Source of the DNA: Pedobacter sp. D749
Lineage (GTDB): Bacteria > Bacteroidota > Bacteroidia > Sphingobacteriales > Sphingobacteriaceae
DNA: 64,000 nt
Reading direction: 5' to 3'
Assembly (NCBI RefSeq): GCF_019317285.1
Contig: NZ_CP079218.1
Location: 186,001-250,000, forward strand
Below are positions 50,741 to 59,426 of this stretch, piece by piece (position 1 is the first letter of the stretch; every line of letters begins with the position of its first letter). Under the pieces are notes generated by a model, which saw only the letters and a program-made list of their open reading frames with translations, made no database searches and was not told the DNA's origin. Both the position numbers and the translations under genes were made by a program.

Positions 50741-52114
50741 TTAGCGGATCAAACGCCAGGAGTCAAAATTAAACAGGTTATTACCTTCACCTTTGAATAC
50801 CAAATACAGGTCGTGTACACCGGTAATTTGGTTTATTTTACACAGCCGGGCTTTCCAATCCTGAGTATTTTTGGTTGATTTTACTTCCAGTTTTCCCAGC
50901 AGCTTGCCGTTTAAACTGTCTGCCCGAAGTTCAATATTTCCTTTTGAGGATAGGGAGGCTACGGTTGCTTCAAACTTTGTAGCGCCTTTGCCAAAATCTA
51001 CACTGCGGATTTTGATATAATCGCCATTGTCAATATTGGATACATAAATAGCCCCTGTTAGGCTATCTTTGGCAGTTTTTACACCTTCAGACCAGGCTAT
51101 GGTTTCGGCTTCAACACGGGTAAAAGGATCTAAGTTTGAGGCACTTTTCAATACACCTGCTTTTGTGCGGTTAATTCTCGGAATGGATTCATCAGGGTTA
51201 AAACTGAATGGTTCGATACAAACCGAGCGTTTGAAACCTCCGCCACCAGGTAAAGCTCCGTCATGATAAAATAAATAAGACTGACCTTTAAAATCGATAT
51301 AGCCGGGGTGGTTGGTGAATGCACCACGATCTTCGATCACTTTCATAATGGTATCCCCATATATCCAGGGGCCTGTTGGACCTTTGCTGGTAGAATATGC
51401 CAAATGTTCCGGAACGCCACCAGCCGGATAAAGCAGGTAGTATTTGCTTTTTCGTTTAAAGAACCATGGTCCTTCCTCATATTCTGATGGTCTTTTATCC
51501 GGATCTTTTTTCCTCGCACTAAAGCCTTGCTTATTTAGTGGAACTTTCACGATACCAACTTTTTCATCATAAGAGATCATATCCTTATTCAGTTTTACAT
51601 AATATAATTGGGGATTGCCCCAATACAGGTAGGCCTGCCCGTCATCATCAATAAAAACAGTTGGATCAATGTAACCAAAGCCTGAAAGCAAGGGCTTGCC
51701 TATTGCATCTTTAAAGCCTGCTGTAGGCGTGTCTGAAATGGCAACACCAATGGCGTTCCCACCATTTTTTTGGTTAACGGGTAAGTAGTAGTAGAATTTT
51801 CCATCCCTGAATATGCACTGGCCTGCCCATGCGTCACCGCGCGACCAGCTAAAAGCTTTATAGGATAAAATGGCTCCATGATCAGTCCAGTTAACCATAT
51901 CCTTTGAAGAATAACACCGCCAATCGTTCATGGTGAAAAAGTTTTTCACCGTAATATCTTCATCATGCGAAGTATATAGATAAACGGTTCCATTGTGTAC
52001 CATTGGCGCCGGGTCAGCTGTATAATAGGTCTGAATGATCGGGTTCTGTGCAAAACTTGCCAATACTGACAGCAGGCCCATCAAAAGTGATATTCCAAAT
52101 ATTCTTTTCTGCAT
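50741..52114 (-). CDS. Secreted GH43 with C-terminal CBM6 (paralogue)
   Basis: This 457-residue protein has a signal peptide ending SFAQ. The GH43 residues are D34 in YTADPAPMV, the Asp of YIDPTVFIDDDG and the Glu of EYEEGPWFFKR. The CBM6-like end (RVEAETIAWSEGVKTAKDS, VHDLYLVFKGEGNNLF) follows. It shares the start (AQNPIIQT), the VYLYTSHDED segment and the domain order with the neighbour, so a tandem duplication with divergence is likely. It is 9 bp after the CE6-type esterase gene, probably in the same transcript. Confidence 0.88.
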   Translation of the reverse strand: MQKRIFGISLLMGLLSVLASFAQNPIIQTYYTADPAPMVHNGTVYLYTSHDEDITVKNFFTMNDWRCYSSKDMVNWTDHGAILSYKAFSWSRGDAWAGQCIFRDGKFYYYLPVNQKNGGNAIGVAISDTPTAGFKDAIGKPLLSGFGYIDPTVFIDDDGQAYLYWGNPQLYYVKLNKDMISYDEKVGIVKVPLNKQGFSARKKDPDKRPSEYEEGPWFFKRKSKYYLLYPAGGVPEHLAYSTSKGPTGPWIYGDTIMKVIEDRGAFTNHPGYIDFKGQSYLFYHDGALPGGGGFKRSVCIEPFSFNPDESIPRINRTKAGVLKSASNLDPFTRVEAETIAWSEGVKTAKDSLTGAIYVSNIDNGDYIKIRSVDFGKGATKFEATVASLSSKGNIELRADSLNGKLLGKLEVKSTKNTQDWKARLCKINQITGVHDLYLVFKGEGNNLFNFDSWRLIR

Positions 52115-52123
52115 TTTTTAATG

Positions 52124-53053
52124 TTATTTTAATAGGGAAAGCATGGTTTTAGCGTAACGCTCGCCAAGCATGCGGTAGCCCTGCGCATTGAAATGTAGAT
52201 TATCTGCCGCATCGGTACAGCCAGCTGATGATATGATATGTGCATTAGGAATTGTTTCTGGCAAACTTGCAATAATTTTATTCATCGATGCGCATACCCC
52301 TCCCTGATCCGCATTAACTACCTCGCCGGCAAGGAGTGGCGTGGATGCCGGATTTAAATTCAAATCCCTGATTAGATTCTCATAAACTGCCTTCACTTTT
52401 TTTGGCCATTCCTGATCGCCCGTGTTGGATTCGCCCTGGTGCATCAGAATACCTTTGATAACGCCGGATTGCTGTGCAATTTTGGCTAACTCCACCAAAC
52501 GGCCGTACGGGTTTCCGCCATATTCGTTTAAGGCTGATTTCATCCATTCTGGCGCAGTGGCCGTATAGGTTTGATAATTGTTTTTATTAAATAACTCAAT
52601 TTTGCAACCACCAACTGCTACATTAATAATCCCGATGCGCACATCTTTGGGAAGTGAATCCAATAGGGTTCTTCCGAAATAATCCATTGGCGTTAAACCA
52701 GTTTTACAGCGGCATAAAGGTGGTTTAGCCGTGTACCAGTTTCCTTTCTTTCTGCCTAACTCCGGACAGTCAACTGCCTGCAGAACGCTGAATCTGTTAT
52801 TTCCTGTTGTATCCTGAGGTTCGAAAGGCGCATTTCCTTCCATGTTAGATTGACCGAAGCTCAGGAAAACATATAATTTAGGGTTCTGAGCGTATGATTT
52901 TTCGCTATTGCACCACAAAAATGCAAGCAACAAGGCAATTCCTAATGGTTTGCTGCAGGCTTTAGGTTTGATCAATTTGAGAGCAACGTTATTTAGGTTG
53001 GTTCCTATCGTTTTTATCGAATGTTTTAGTCCTTTTGTGATGATTTGTTTCAT
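52124..53053 (-). CDS. Carbohydrate esterase, CE6/SASA type (acetyl esterase)
   Basis: Translation from Met 53053 gives 309 residues with a long N-terminal region and hydrophobic signal (GIALLLAFLWCNSEKSYAQ). The SGNH-like SASA motifs are FLSFGQSNMEG with nucleophile Ser, HQGESNTG, and DAADNLHFNAQGY containing the Asp/His pair. CE6 enzymes remove acetyl groups from xylan. It is first of a minus-strand set with the two GH43-CBM6 genes, so deacetylation and arabinose/xylose release are likely co-expressed. An upstream Met at 53065 is possible. Confidence 0.83.
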   Translation of the reverse strand: MKQIITKGLKHSIKTIGTNLNNVALKLIKPKACSKPLGIALLLAFLWCNSEKSYAQNPKLYVFLSFGQSNMEGNAPFEPQDTTGNNRFSVLQAVDCPELGRKKGNWYTAKPPLCRCKTGLTPMDYFGRTLLDSLPKDVRIGIINVAVGGCKIELFNKNNYQTYTATAPEWMKSALNEYGGNPYGRLVELAKIAQQSGVIKGILMHQGESNTGDQEWPKKVKAVYENLIRDLNLNPASTPLLAGEVVNADQGGVCASMNKIIASLPETIPNAHIISSAGCTDAADNLHFNAQGYRMLGERYAKTMLSLLK

Positions 53054-53422
53054 ATTAATTTCCATCGTTTAACCTGAAGCTAAAATATTAAACGCTGCAG
53101 ATTGTGAATAGCATTTTTCATCATAAAAAATGCTCAAATGGGCAAAATTAAAGGCCAGTCTGATAGCTGCAATAAATTAATTCAGCCAGTTTAAATAAAA
53201 GATTATAAGCTAAAGCATTGAAAAAAGTGGGCGCTATACCTGTTTTTTAAATTTATAATCAACATTTCTGCTATCATATTATTCAAAGTTTCCATACTAA
53301 ATTCTTCTTTTAACATAGTTTTATCCTTTGCCTATCTATTAGGATTTTAAACTTATGTAAACCATCGAGCATCCTGAATGGAATAATTTTTTATAACCGT
53401 ATATAACCAAAAATGAATAATA
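53054..53422. other. Divergent intergenic region between CE6 and lipoprotein GH43
   Basis: About 370 bp with no repeats from the other families. It probably carries promoters for both directions. A TATCCTTTG sequence near 53330 resembles the -7 element with one extra base, but I do not call it. Confidence 0.35.
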
Positions 53423-54523
53423 ATGAATCTAAAAATTAAAAGCCAATCTATTTTGGCCGTTGCGCTAATTGCTGCTTTAGGAAGCTCTTGCCAGGAAGGA
53501 AACAAGCATTCAGAAAAAAATGAAGCTGCAAAAACTAAAGCAAAACACTACCTTTCTGAGCCACTGGTGAAGGAAATTTATACTGCAGATCCTTCTGCAC
53601 ATGTTTTTAATGGTAAAATTTACATCTATCCATCGCATGATATAGAATCGGGCGTAAAGGAAAATGACAACGGGGATCATTTTGATATGAAAGATTATCG
53701 GATACTCAGTATGGATAGCATTGGTGGCAAGGTCACTATTCATGATACCGCACTCTCCGTGAGTGATATTCCATGGGCGGGCAGGCAATTATGGGCGCCA
53801 GATGCGGCCTATAAAAATGGTACGTACTATCTCTATTTTCCTGTGAAGGATAAAAATGATGTCTTCAGGATTGGGGTAGCAACTTCCAAGGATCCAGTCG
53901 GACCATTCAAAGCAGCTAAAGAGCCAATTGAAGGAAGTTTTAGTATTGATCCTGCGGTTTTTACCGATACTGACGGTAGCAGTTACATGTATTTTGGTGG
54001 AATCTGGGGCGGACAGCTTCAACGCTGGAAAGACGGAAAATATGATCCGAATGGTTCTAAAACTGATTCTGAAAAGGAAAATGAACCTGCTTTGAGTGCA
54101 AAAGTTGTAAAACTAAGCAAGGATATGACTGCTTTTGACGGTAAAGTAAAAGATGTTGTAATCTTAGATCAGCAAGGCAAACCTTTTCTTACCAAGGATC
54201 ATGACCGCAGGTTTTTTGAAGGCGCCTGGATGCACAAATATAATGGAAAGTATTATTTTACTTATTCAACAGGCGATACTCATTTTCTGGCATCGGCAAT
54301 ATCGGATAATCCATGGGGTCCCTTTAAATATCAGGGCACTTTCATGACTCCTGTTGAGGGCTGGACTACTCATCATTCCATTGTTGAAATCAAAGGTAAG
54401 TGGTATATCTTTTATCATGATACACAGCTCTCGGGAAAAACACATTTAAGAAACGTGAAAGTAACTGAACTTAATCACCTTAAAGATGGTACAATTGAGT
54501 TGATAAAACCCAATAAAGATTAA
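53423..54523 (+). CDS. Lipoprotein GH43
   Basis: This 366-residue protein has a lipobox ALGSSC (C23), so it is membrane-anchored, unlike the other GH43 proteins here. The propeller residues are Asp in YTADPSAHVF, Asp in SIDPAVFTDTDG and Glu in RFFEGAWMHKY. A conserved IYIYPSHD follows the first Asp. No CBM is attached. It is likely an arabinofuranosidase or xylosidase acting at the cell surface or periplasmic face. It stands alone on the plus strand. Confidence 0.85.
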   Translation: MNLKIKSQSILAVALIAALGSSCQEGNKHSEKNEAAKTKAKHYLSEPLVKEIYTADPSAHVFNGKIYIYPSHDIESGVKENDNGDHFDMKDYRILSMDSIGGKVTIHDTALSVSDIPWAGRQLWAPDAAYKNGTYYLYFPVKDKNDVFRIGVATSKDPVGPFKAAKEPIEGSFSIDPAVFTDTDGSSYMYFGGIWGGQLQRWKDGKYDPNGSKTDSEKENEPALSAKVVKLSKDMTAFDGKVKDVVILDQQGKPFLTKDHDRRFFEGAWMHKYNGKYYFTYSTGDTHFLASAISDNPWGPFKYQGTFMTPVEGWTTHHSIVEIKGKWYIFYHDTQLSGKTHLRNVKVTELNHLKDGTIELIKPNKD

Positions 54524-54596
54524 GTAAGAATTAAGTTAAACCTTTCTAAAAAAGAAAGCACTGGTATCATAAAACCAGGTTTTCTAAATTTTTTCT

Positions 54597-54626
54597 CTTC
54601 AGGCTCAGCTCTTGCTGAGCCTGAAG
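54597..54626. repeat. Perfect 13-bp hairpin downstream of lipoprotein GH43
   Basis: CTTCAGGCTCAGC and GCTGAGCCTGAAG form a perfect stem with a TCTT loop, 73 nt after the GH43 stop. There is no T run after it on the plus strand, so it may aid termination or mRNA stability rather than act as a classic terminator. Confidence 0.6.
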
Positions 54627-54702
54627 ATTATCAAAATGTTCTATATTGTATTATTGAAGGTCTTTCGATTATGTTATCATAAACAGATTTCAATAGAAAA
54701 AT

Positions 54703-54797
54703 CGTCATTGCGAGGAACGAAGCAATCTTAATGCTCACGCTGGTAGCGATCGTTGTAAGATTGCTTCGTCGGCTGAAAAAGCCTTCTCGCAATGACG
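54703..54797. repeat. CGTCATTGCGAGG palindromic repeat, full copy
   Basis: CGTCATTGCGAGGAACGAAG and CAATCTT on the left mirror AAGATTGCTTCGT and CTTCTCGCAATGACG on the right, with a GGCTGAAAAAGCC sub-hairpin as in the copy at 29786. Confidence 0.85.
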
Positions 54798-54892
54798 ATT
54801 TCTCGGGGAGATCTACAACATTAAATTCTCCTGTCTCTCATATTAATTTTATTCTATAAATTACCTCTACCATAGACAGGATTTCACTAGCA

Positions 54893-54940
54893 CGGCCGTC
54901 ATTCCCGCGCATGCGGGAATCTTAAAGTGCTTGCATTACG
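54893..54940. repeat. CGGCCGTCATTCCCGCGC repeat, copy 2
   Basis: It matches 45868-45915. CCCGCGCATGCGGG forms a strong small palindrome within it, followed by AATCTTAAAGTGCTTGC. Confidence 0.7.
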
Positions 54941-55049
54941 ATCCCCAATCGAGTTGGGAATGACGATCTAGCGCAGCCTACCATTTGCCAAAAAGATCTG
55001 TCTTTATATTAATTTTATTCCATAAATTACCTCTCAGGATGACAATTAA

Positions 55050-55099
55050 AAATGCCCTGCTCTCCATCCGGTAGCTACCGGATGGAGAGCAGGGCATTT
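55050..55099. terminator. 50-bp perfect palindrome, likely bidirectional terminator
   Basis: Positions 55050-55074 are the exact reverse complement of 55075-55099: 25-bp arms with no spacer, centred on GGTAGCTACC. A-rich sequence lies on the left and TTTAAA on the right, so either strand gives a strong stem with short U-rich flanks. It sits between the 3' ends of two convergent GH43 genes, 29 bp from the stop of the minus-strand one. Confidence 0.75.
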
Positions 55100-55128
55100 A
55101 AACTGATTATACGACTTAGTGTCGCCTG

Positions 55129-56793
55129 TTATTTTGAGTGATAGATTTTATCGTTACCGCTATAATCCAACCACTTAAAGCTTACTGTATTATTGCTCTG
55201 CTGGCCGGAAGACGTGGCGTACAAGGCGAACAGCGATCCGATAAATCCGCCTGCAGCCTGTGTGCTTAAATATTTACCATCAACATCTTTTTTTAACGTA
55301 AGCCAGCCTTCGTTACCTTGTTTATATTTAAAATCATATAAACCTCCCTTAGCTTCAATTTCCAGCTGTATCGCTGCCGATGGATTTGAAAGCGGTAATT
55401 CAGTAATCAATATCATATTTCCGGCCTTTTTATCGCCTTTAAAAAGCTGAATGACCGTTTTGTTTTCTTTAATGGATTTGCACATGAAGTAAAAATTAAA
55501 TTCTCCCTGGAAAATCATTAATCCTGCTTTCTCATTTTCGGATTTTGGAGTGAATTGAAGCGCTGTGCTGGCTGTACAGAACATGTGCTGCTGACGTTTT
55601 CCAAGAAACGCCGGATTGGTTTTCTCCATAACGGTTTCAGGCTTAAGTTTCATCGTGAACCCATTTTTCTTGCTTAAGCTATACCATGAGCTGTCGTTTT
55701 TCCTTAAAAAAAGTAAAGATTGGTCTAACTTTTTATCAAATGTTGTCCTGTAAGAGAAGTTTCCGTTTTGTGGTGGCGCGCCTGCTTGTTTGATTTCTTT
55801 ATAATCTGCTGTATACTGATATTGAACTTCCTTAAAATCAGGATTAATTACAGGCCATCCATTTGTCCATTTAACCGGAGCAATAAAGGTTTCTCTTCCG
55901 GTGTTGTAAAAATTTCCTTCGTATGGACGCACGGCAAGAAAAATAGCATAAGTTTTTCCATCAGGTCCTTCCACCAGTTCTGCGTGGCCTGTAGAGGTTA
56001 TCGGATTCGGACGGTTTGGATCTAAATCCCGTTGGGTTAGGATTGGATTGTTTTCGTAAGGAACATAAGGTCCAGTAGCTGATTTGCTTCTAAGGATAAC
56101 CTGGGAATGATTTACACTTGTTCCACCCTCAGCAGCGCAGATGTAATACCAATCTTCGCGTTTAAAAATATGTGGTCCCTCAATCCATACCGGTTTTTTA
56201 GAAATATCCACTCCGCCGTTTACAAGCAAATGTTCTTCTCCGCTAACTTTGAGTGTTACAGGGTCAAATTCATAGGTACGGATGGTACGGTGGCCACTGT
56301 AAAGTGGTTTATTGTCCGGGGCATCACTATTGTAAACGATATAGGCTTTATCTTGATCGAAAAATAAAGATGGATCAATCCCTTTTACGTCGCGAAGCCA
56401 TACCGGATCACTCCATGGACCTGCAGGATTTTTAGCAGTCATCACAAAATTCCCCCCCTTATCTATATTGGTACAAGTCATATAAAAGGTTCCTTTATGG
56501 TAATTAATGGAAGGTGCAAACAAACCACGCGAGGTTCCATCGCCCAGAAAAGTCATCTGCGTATTTCGCTCAATTACATTTCCAATCTGTTTCCAGTTTT
56601 TTAAATCCTTGCTGTGAAAAACAGGGATGCCTGGAAAATAGGAAAAAGTAGAATTAACCAGGTAGTAGTCAGTACCTACTTTAGTGATACTGGGATCTGG
56701 ATAAAAACCGGCAAGAATTGGATTTGTAAATTTTATTTGTGCAAATGCTTGTGAGGTAAAGCAGAGCAAGAATAAATAAAGGATTTTTTTCAT
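55129..56793 (-). CDS. GH43 xylosidase-type with C-terminal beta-sandwich
   Basis: This 554-residue protein has a signal peptide ending AFAQ. The propeller residues are base D33 in FYPDPSI, Asp in GIDPSLFFD (about 140) and acid Glu in VWIEGPHIFKRE (about 205). NSTFSYFPGIPVFHSKDLKNW is the classic beta-xylosidase segment. The C-terminal 200 residues form the concanavalin-like X19/GH43_C2 sandwich that completes the active site in these enzymes. The likely job is release of xylose from xylo-oligosaccharides. It lies 88 bp after uxuA on the same strand. Confidence 0.88.
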   Translation of the reverse strand: MKKILYLFLLCFTSQAFAQIKFTNPILAGFYPDPSITKVGTDYYLVNSTFSYFPGIPVFHSKDLKNWKQIGNVIERNTQMTFLGDGTSRGLFAPSINYHKGTFYMTCTNIDKGGNFVMTAKNPAGPWSDPVWLRDVKGIDPSLFFDQDKAYIVYNSDAPDNKPLYSGHRTIRTYEFDPVTLKVSGEEHLLVNGGVDISKKPVWIEGPHIFKREDWYYICAAEGGTSVNHSQVILRSKSATGPYVPYENNPILTQRDLDPNRPNPITSTGHAELVEGPDGKTYAIFLAVRPYEGNFYNTGRETFIAPVKWTNGWPVINPDFKEVQYQYTADYKEIKQAGAPPQNGNFSYRTTFDKKLDQSLLFLRKNDSSWYSLSKKNGFTMKLKPETVMEKTNPAFLGKRQQHMFCTASTALQFTPKSENEKAGLMIFQGEFNFYFMCKSIKENKTVIQLFKGDKKAGNMILITELPLSNPSAAIQLEIEAKGGLYDFKYKQGNEGWLTLKKDVDGKYLSTQAAGGFIGSLFALYATSSGQQSNNTVSFKWLDYSGNDKIYHSK

Positions 56794-56881
56794 AATTGTA
56801 TATTTGGCTATTGAAGAAAATATGCTCGAAATTTTTGTTGATTTTTTACACTTAATCTCAACCTAAAAATTGCTGCATGTA

Positions 56882-58066
56882 TTAATGATGTAAGTTTTCG
56901 GTTTTTAAAGTTTCGCTGATCCCCAATTCGAGTCCCCTTAGTTCGGCAAGTCCTTTCAATCTTCCTATGGCAGAATAGCCAGGATAGGGGCTTTTATCCA
57001 GGTCATCAAGCATTTGGTGGCCATGATCAGGACGCATATGGATAGATCTGTCCTCTGCGTGCATGAGTTTTACGATTGCAGTGACCAAAGCACTCATATC
57101 TGCATTTCCTTCCAGGTGATTGGCTTCATAAAAATTGCCATTATCCTCTCGTTGAACGCTTCGCAGGTGTAGAAAATATATTTTGTTTCCCAACCGTTCA
57201 ATCATTCCCTTTAAGTCATTATCTGGTCGGGCACCAAAAGAACCGCTACAAAAACAAATTCCATTGGAAGGCGCAGGCACAGCTTTTAATATTTTATGTG
57301 CATGCTCTTCTGTACTCATAATTCTTGGCAAACCTAAAATCGGGTAGGGAGGATCATCCGGATGGATGGCTAACTGGAGCCCGCTTTGATCGGCCGTAGG
57401 GGTGATTTCCTGCAAAAAACTGATTAAATTATTACTCAGTATTTCTGAAGAAATGTTTTTATATCCTTCCAGTAAAGTAAGCACCTGATCTTTAGTAAAA
57501 TGATCTTTGCTTCCCGGAAGGCCCTGCAGGCAGTTACTCATTAAAGTGCGTTGCTCTTGTGGATTAAGTTTAATAAAGAAGCTTTTGGCATCTTCCAATT
57601 CCTGGGGTGTATAGTCATTGGCTGCTCCGGGGCGGTTTAACAAATAAAGGTCAAAAGCAATGAATGCAGTTTTCTCAAATCTTAAAGCTAGTGCACCGGT
57701 GTGGGTTTTAAATTTTAAATCGGTCCGCATCCAGTCTAACACCGGCATGAAATTGTAGGTGATTACTTTGATTCCGCAGTTTGCCAGATTTTTCAGGCTG
57801 GCTTTATAATTTTCAATCCATAACTGATAATTGCCCTGTCTTTTTTTGATGTCCTCATGTACCGGCAGACTTTCGACCACTTCCCAGGTTAGTCCACTGG
57901 ATTCAATAATTGCCTTGCGGGCCAATATTTCTTCCTCCGGCCAGATTTCGCCAACGGCGATGTGATGTAAAGCAGTTACCACTCCTGTACAGCCTGCCTG
58001 CAGAATATCGGCTAGGGTAACAATATCATCGGGGCCATACCAGCGCATTGTTTGAATCATTTTCAT
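56882..58066 (-). CDS. uxuA: Mannonate dehydratase
   Basis: Translation from Met 58066 gives 394 residues, the normal UxuA length. MRWYGPDDIVTLADILQAGCTGVVTALHHI, described here only by its two halves MRWYGPDDIVTL and GVVTALHHI, is the family start. LAIHPDDPPYPILGLPRI, CFCSGSFGARPDND and HMRPDHGHQMLDDL carry the metal-binding His, Asp and Cys residues. UxuA dehydrates D-mannonate to 2-keto-3-deoxygluconate in the cytoplasm during glucuronate use. Its place inside the enzyme cluster implies that the glycan carries glucuronic acid. Codons upstream of 58066 lack conservation. Confidence 0.92.
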   Translation of the reverse strand: MKMIQTMRWYGPDDIVTLADILQAGCTGVVTALHHIAVGEIWPEEEILARKAIIESSGLTWEVVESLPVHEDIKKRQGNYQLWIENYKASLKNLANCGIKVITYNFMPVLDWMRTDLKFKTHTGALALRFEKTAFIAFDLYLLNRPGAANDYTPQELEDAKSFFIKLNPQEQRTLMSNCLQGLPGSKDHFTKDQVLTLLEGYKNISSEILSNNLISFLQEITPTADQSGLQLAIHPDDPPYPILGLPRIMSTEEHAHKILKAVPAPSNGICFCSGSFGARPDNDLKGMIERLGNKIYFLHLRSVQREDNGNFYEANHLEGNADMSALVTAIVKLMHAEDRSIHMRPDHGHQMLDDLDKSPYPGYSAIGRLKGLAELRGLELGISETLKTENLHH

Positions 58067-58117
58067 AGCAGAGCGGTATTGTTTTGAAGTATTTTTTGAT
58101 CGCAAACTATCATATTT

Positions 58118-58267
58118 CTAATTTGCTTTTTTAAGTTGATCTGCAATATTTTCCATTTCTTTTTTAATGGTCTGTTTCATATTTGGTTCTTTAGCTCCTG
58201 GTCTTATAAAGAAAAGATATTTCTCCTGCAGTTTCTGCCGTGCAATCGATTGCCAAAAACGTTGCAT
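58118..58267 (-). CDS. Possible small protein upstream of uxuA
   Basis: A 49-codon frame reads MQRFWQSIARQKLQEKYLFF and ends IADQLKKAN. It ends 51 bp before the uxuA start on the same strand. The composition is helical and charged. I recognise no family. It could be a coding leader, a remnant of a longer gene or chance. Confidence 0.3.
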   Translation of the reverse strand: MQRFWQSIARQKLQEKYLFFIRPGAKEPNMKQTIKKEMENIADQLKKAN

Positions 58268-58535
58268 AGCTTTTAATTTTTTCTTAGCTTAGTGAAGTTT
58301 AAGGTCAATTATTTTTCGAAATGCGCTCTGGTTCGGTCTCTTTCTAAATTATCTATAGCCTAAGTTCATTAAAGATTTTTAAATAAATGATGATTTGTTC
58401 CGCCCAATGGTATTTTTGAACATTTTTTCCATCAATATAATCAATGGTTCCATCATCATGCGGTGCATGCACTTAAGTTTGTAGTAATAATTAATTTCTG
58501 GCGGCTAATCAATTAATCCTGCCAACCAACTCTAA

Positions 58536-59420
<885 letters not shown>

Positions 59421-59426
59421 CGCCTG

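Larger units (their letters stand above)
54627..55049. other. Repeat-filled gap between convergent GH43 genes
   Basis: Contains a full CGTCATTGCGAGG palindrome (54703-54797) with its flank, a CGGCCGTCATTC repeat (54893-54940) and two near-identical ATTAATTTTATTCTATAAATTACCTC-type stretches (about 54842 and 55010). No gene. Confidence 0.6.

Noticed and set aside
53328-53338. TATCCTTTG as a -7 promoter element for the lipoprotein GH43
   Set aside because: It has one base more than the TAnnTTTG spacing and lies about 85 bp from the start codon without a matching -33 element.
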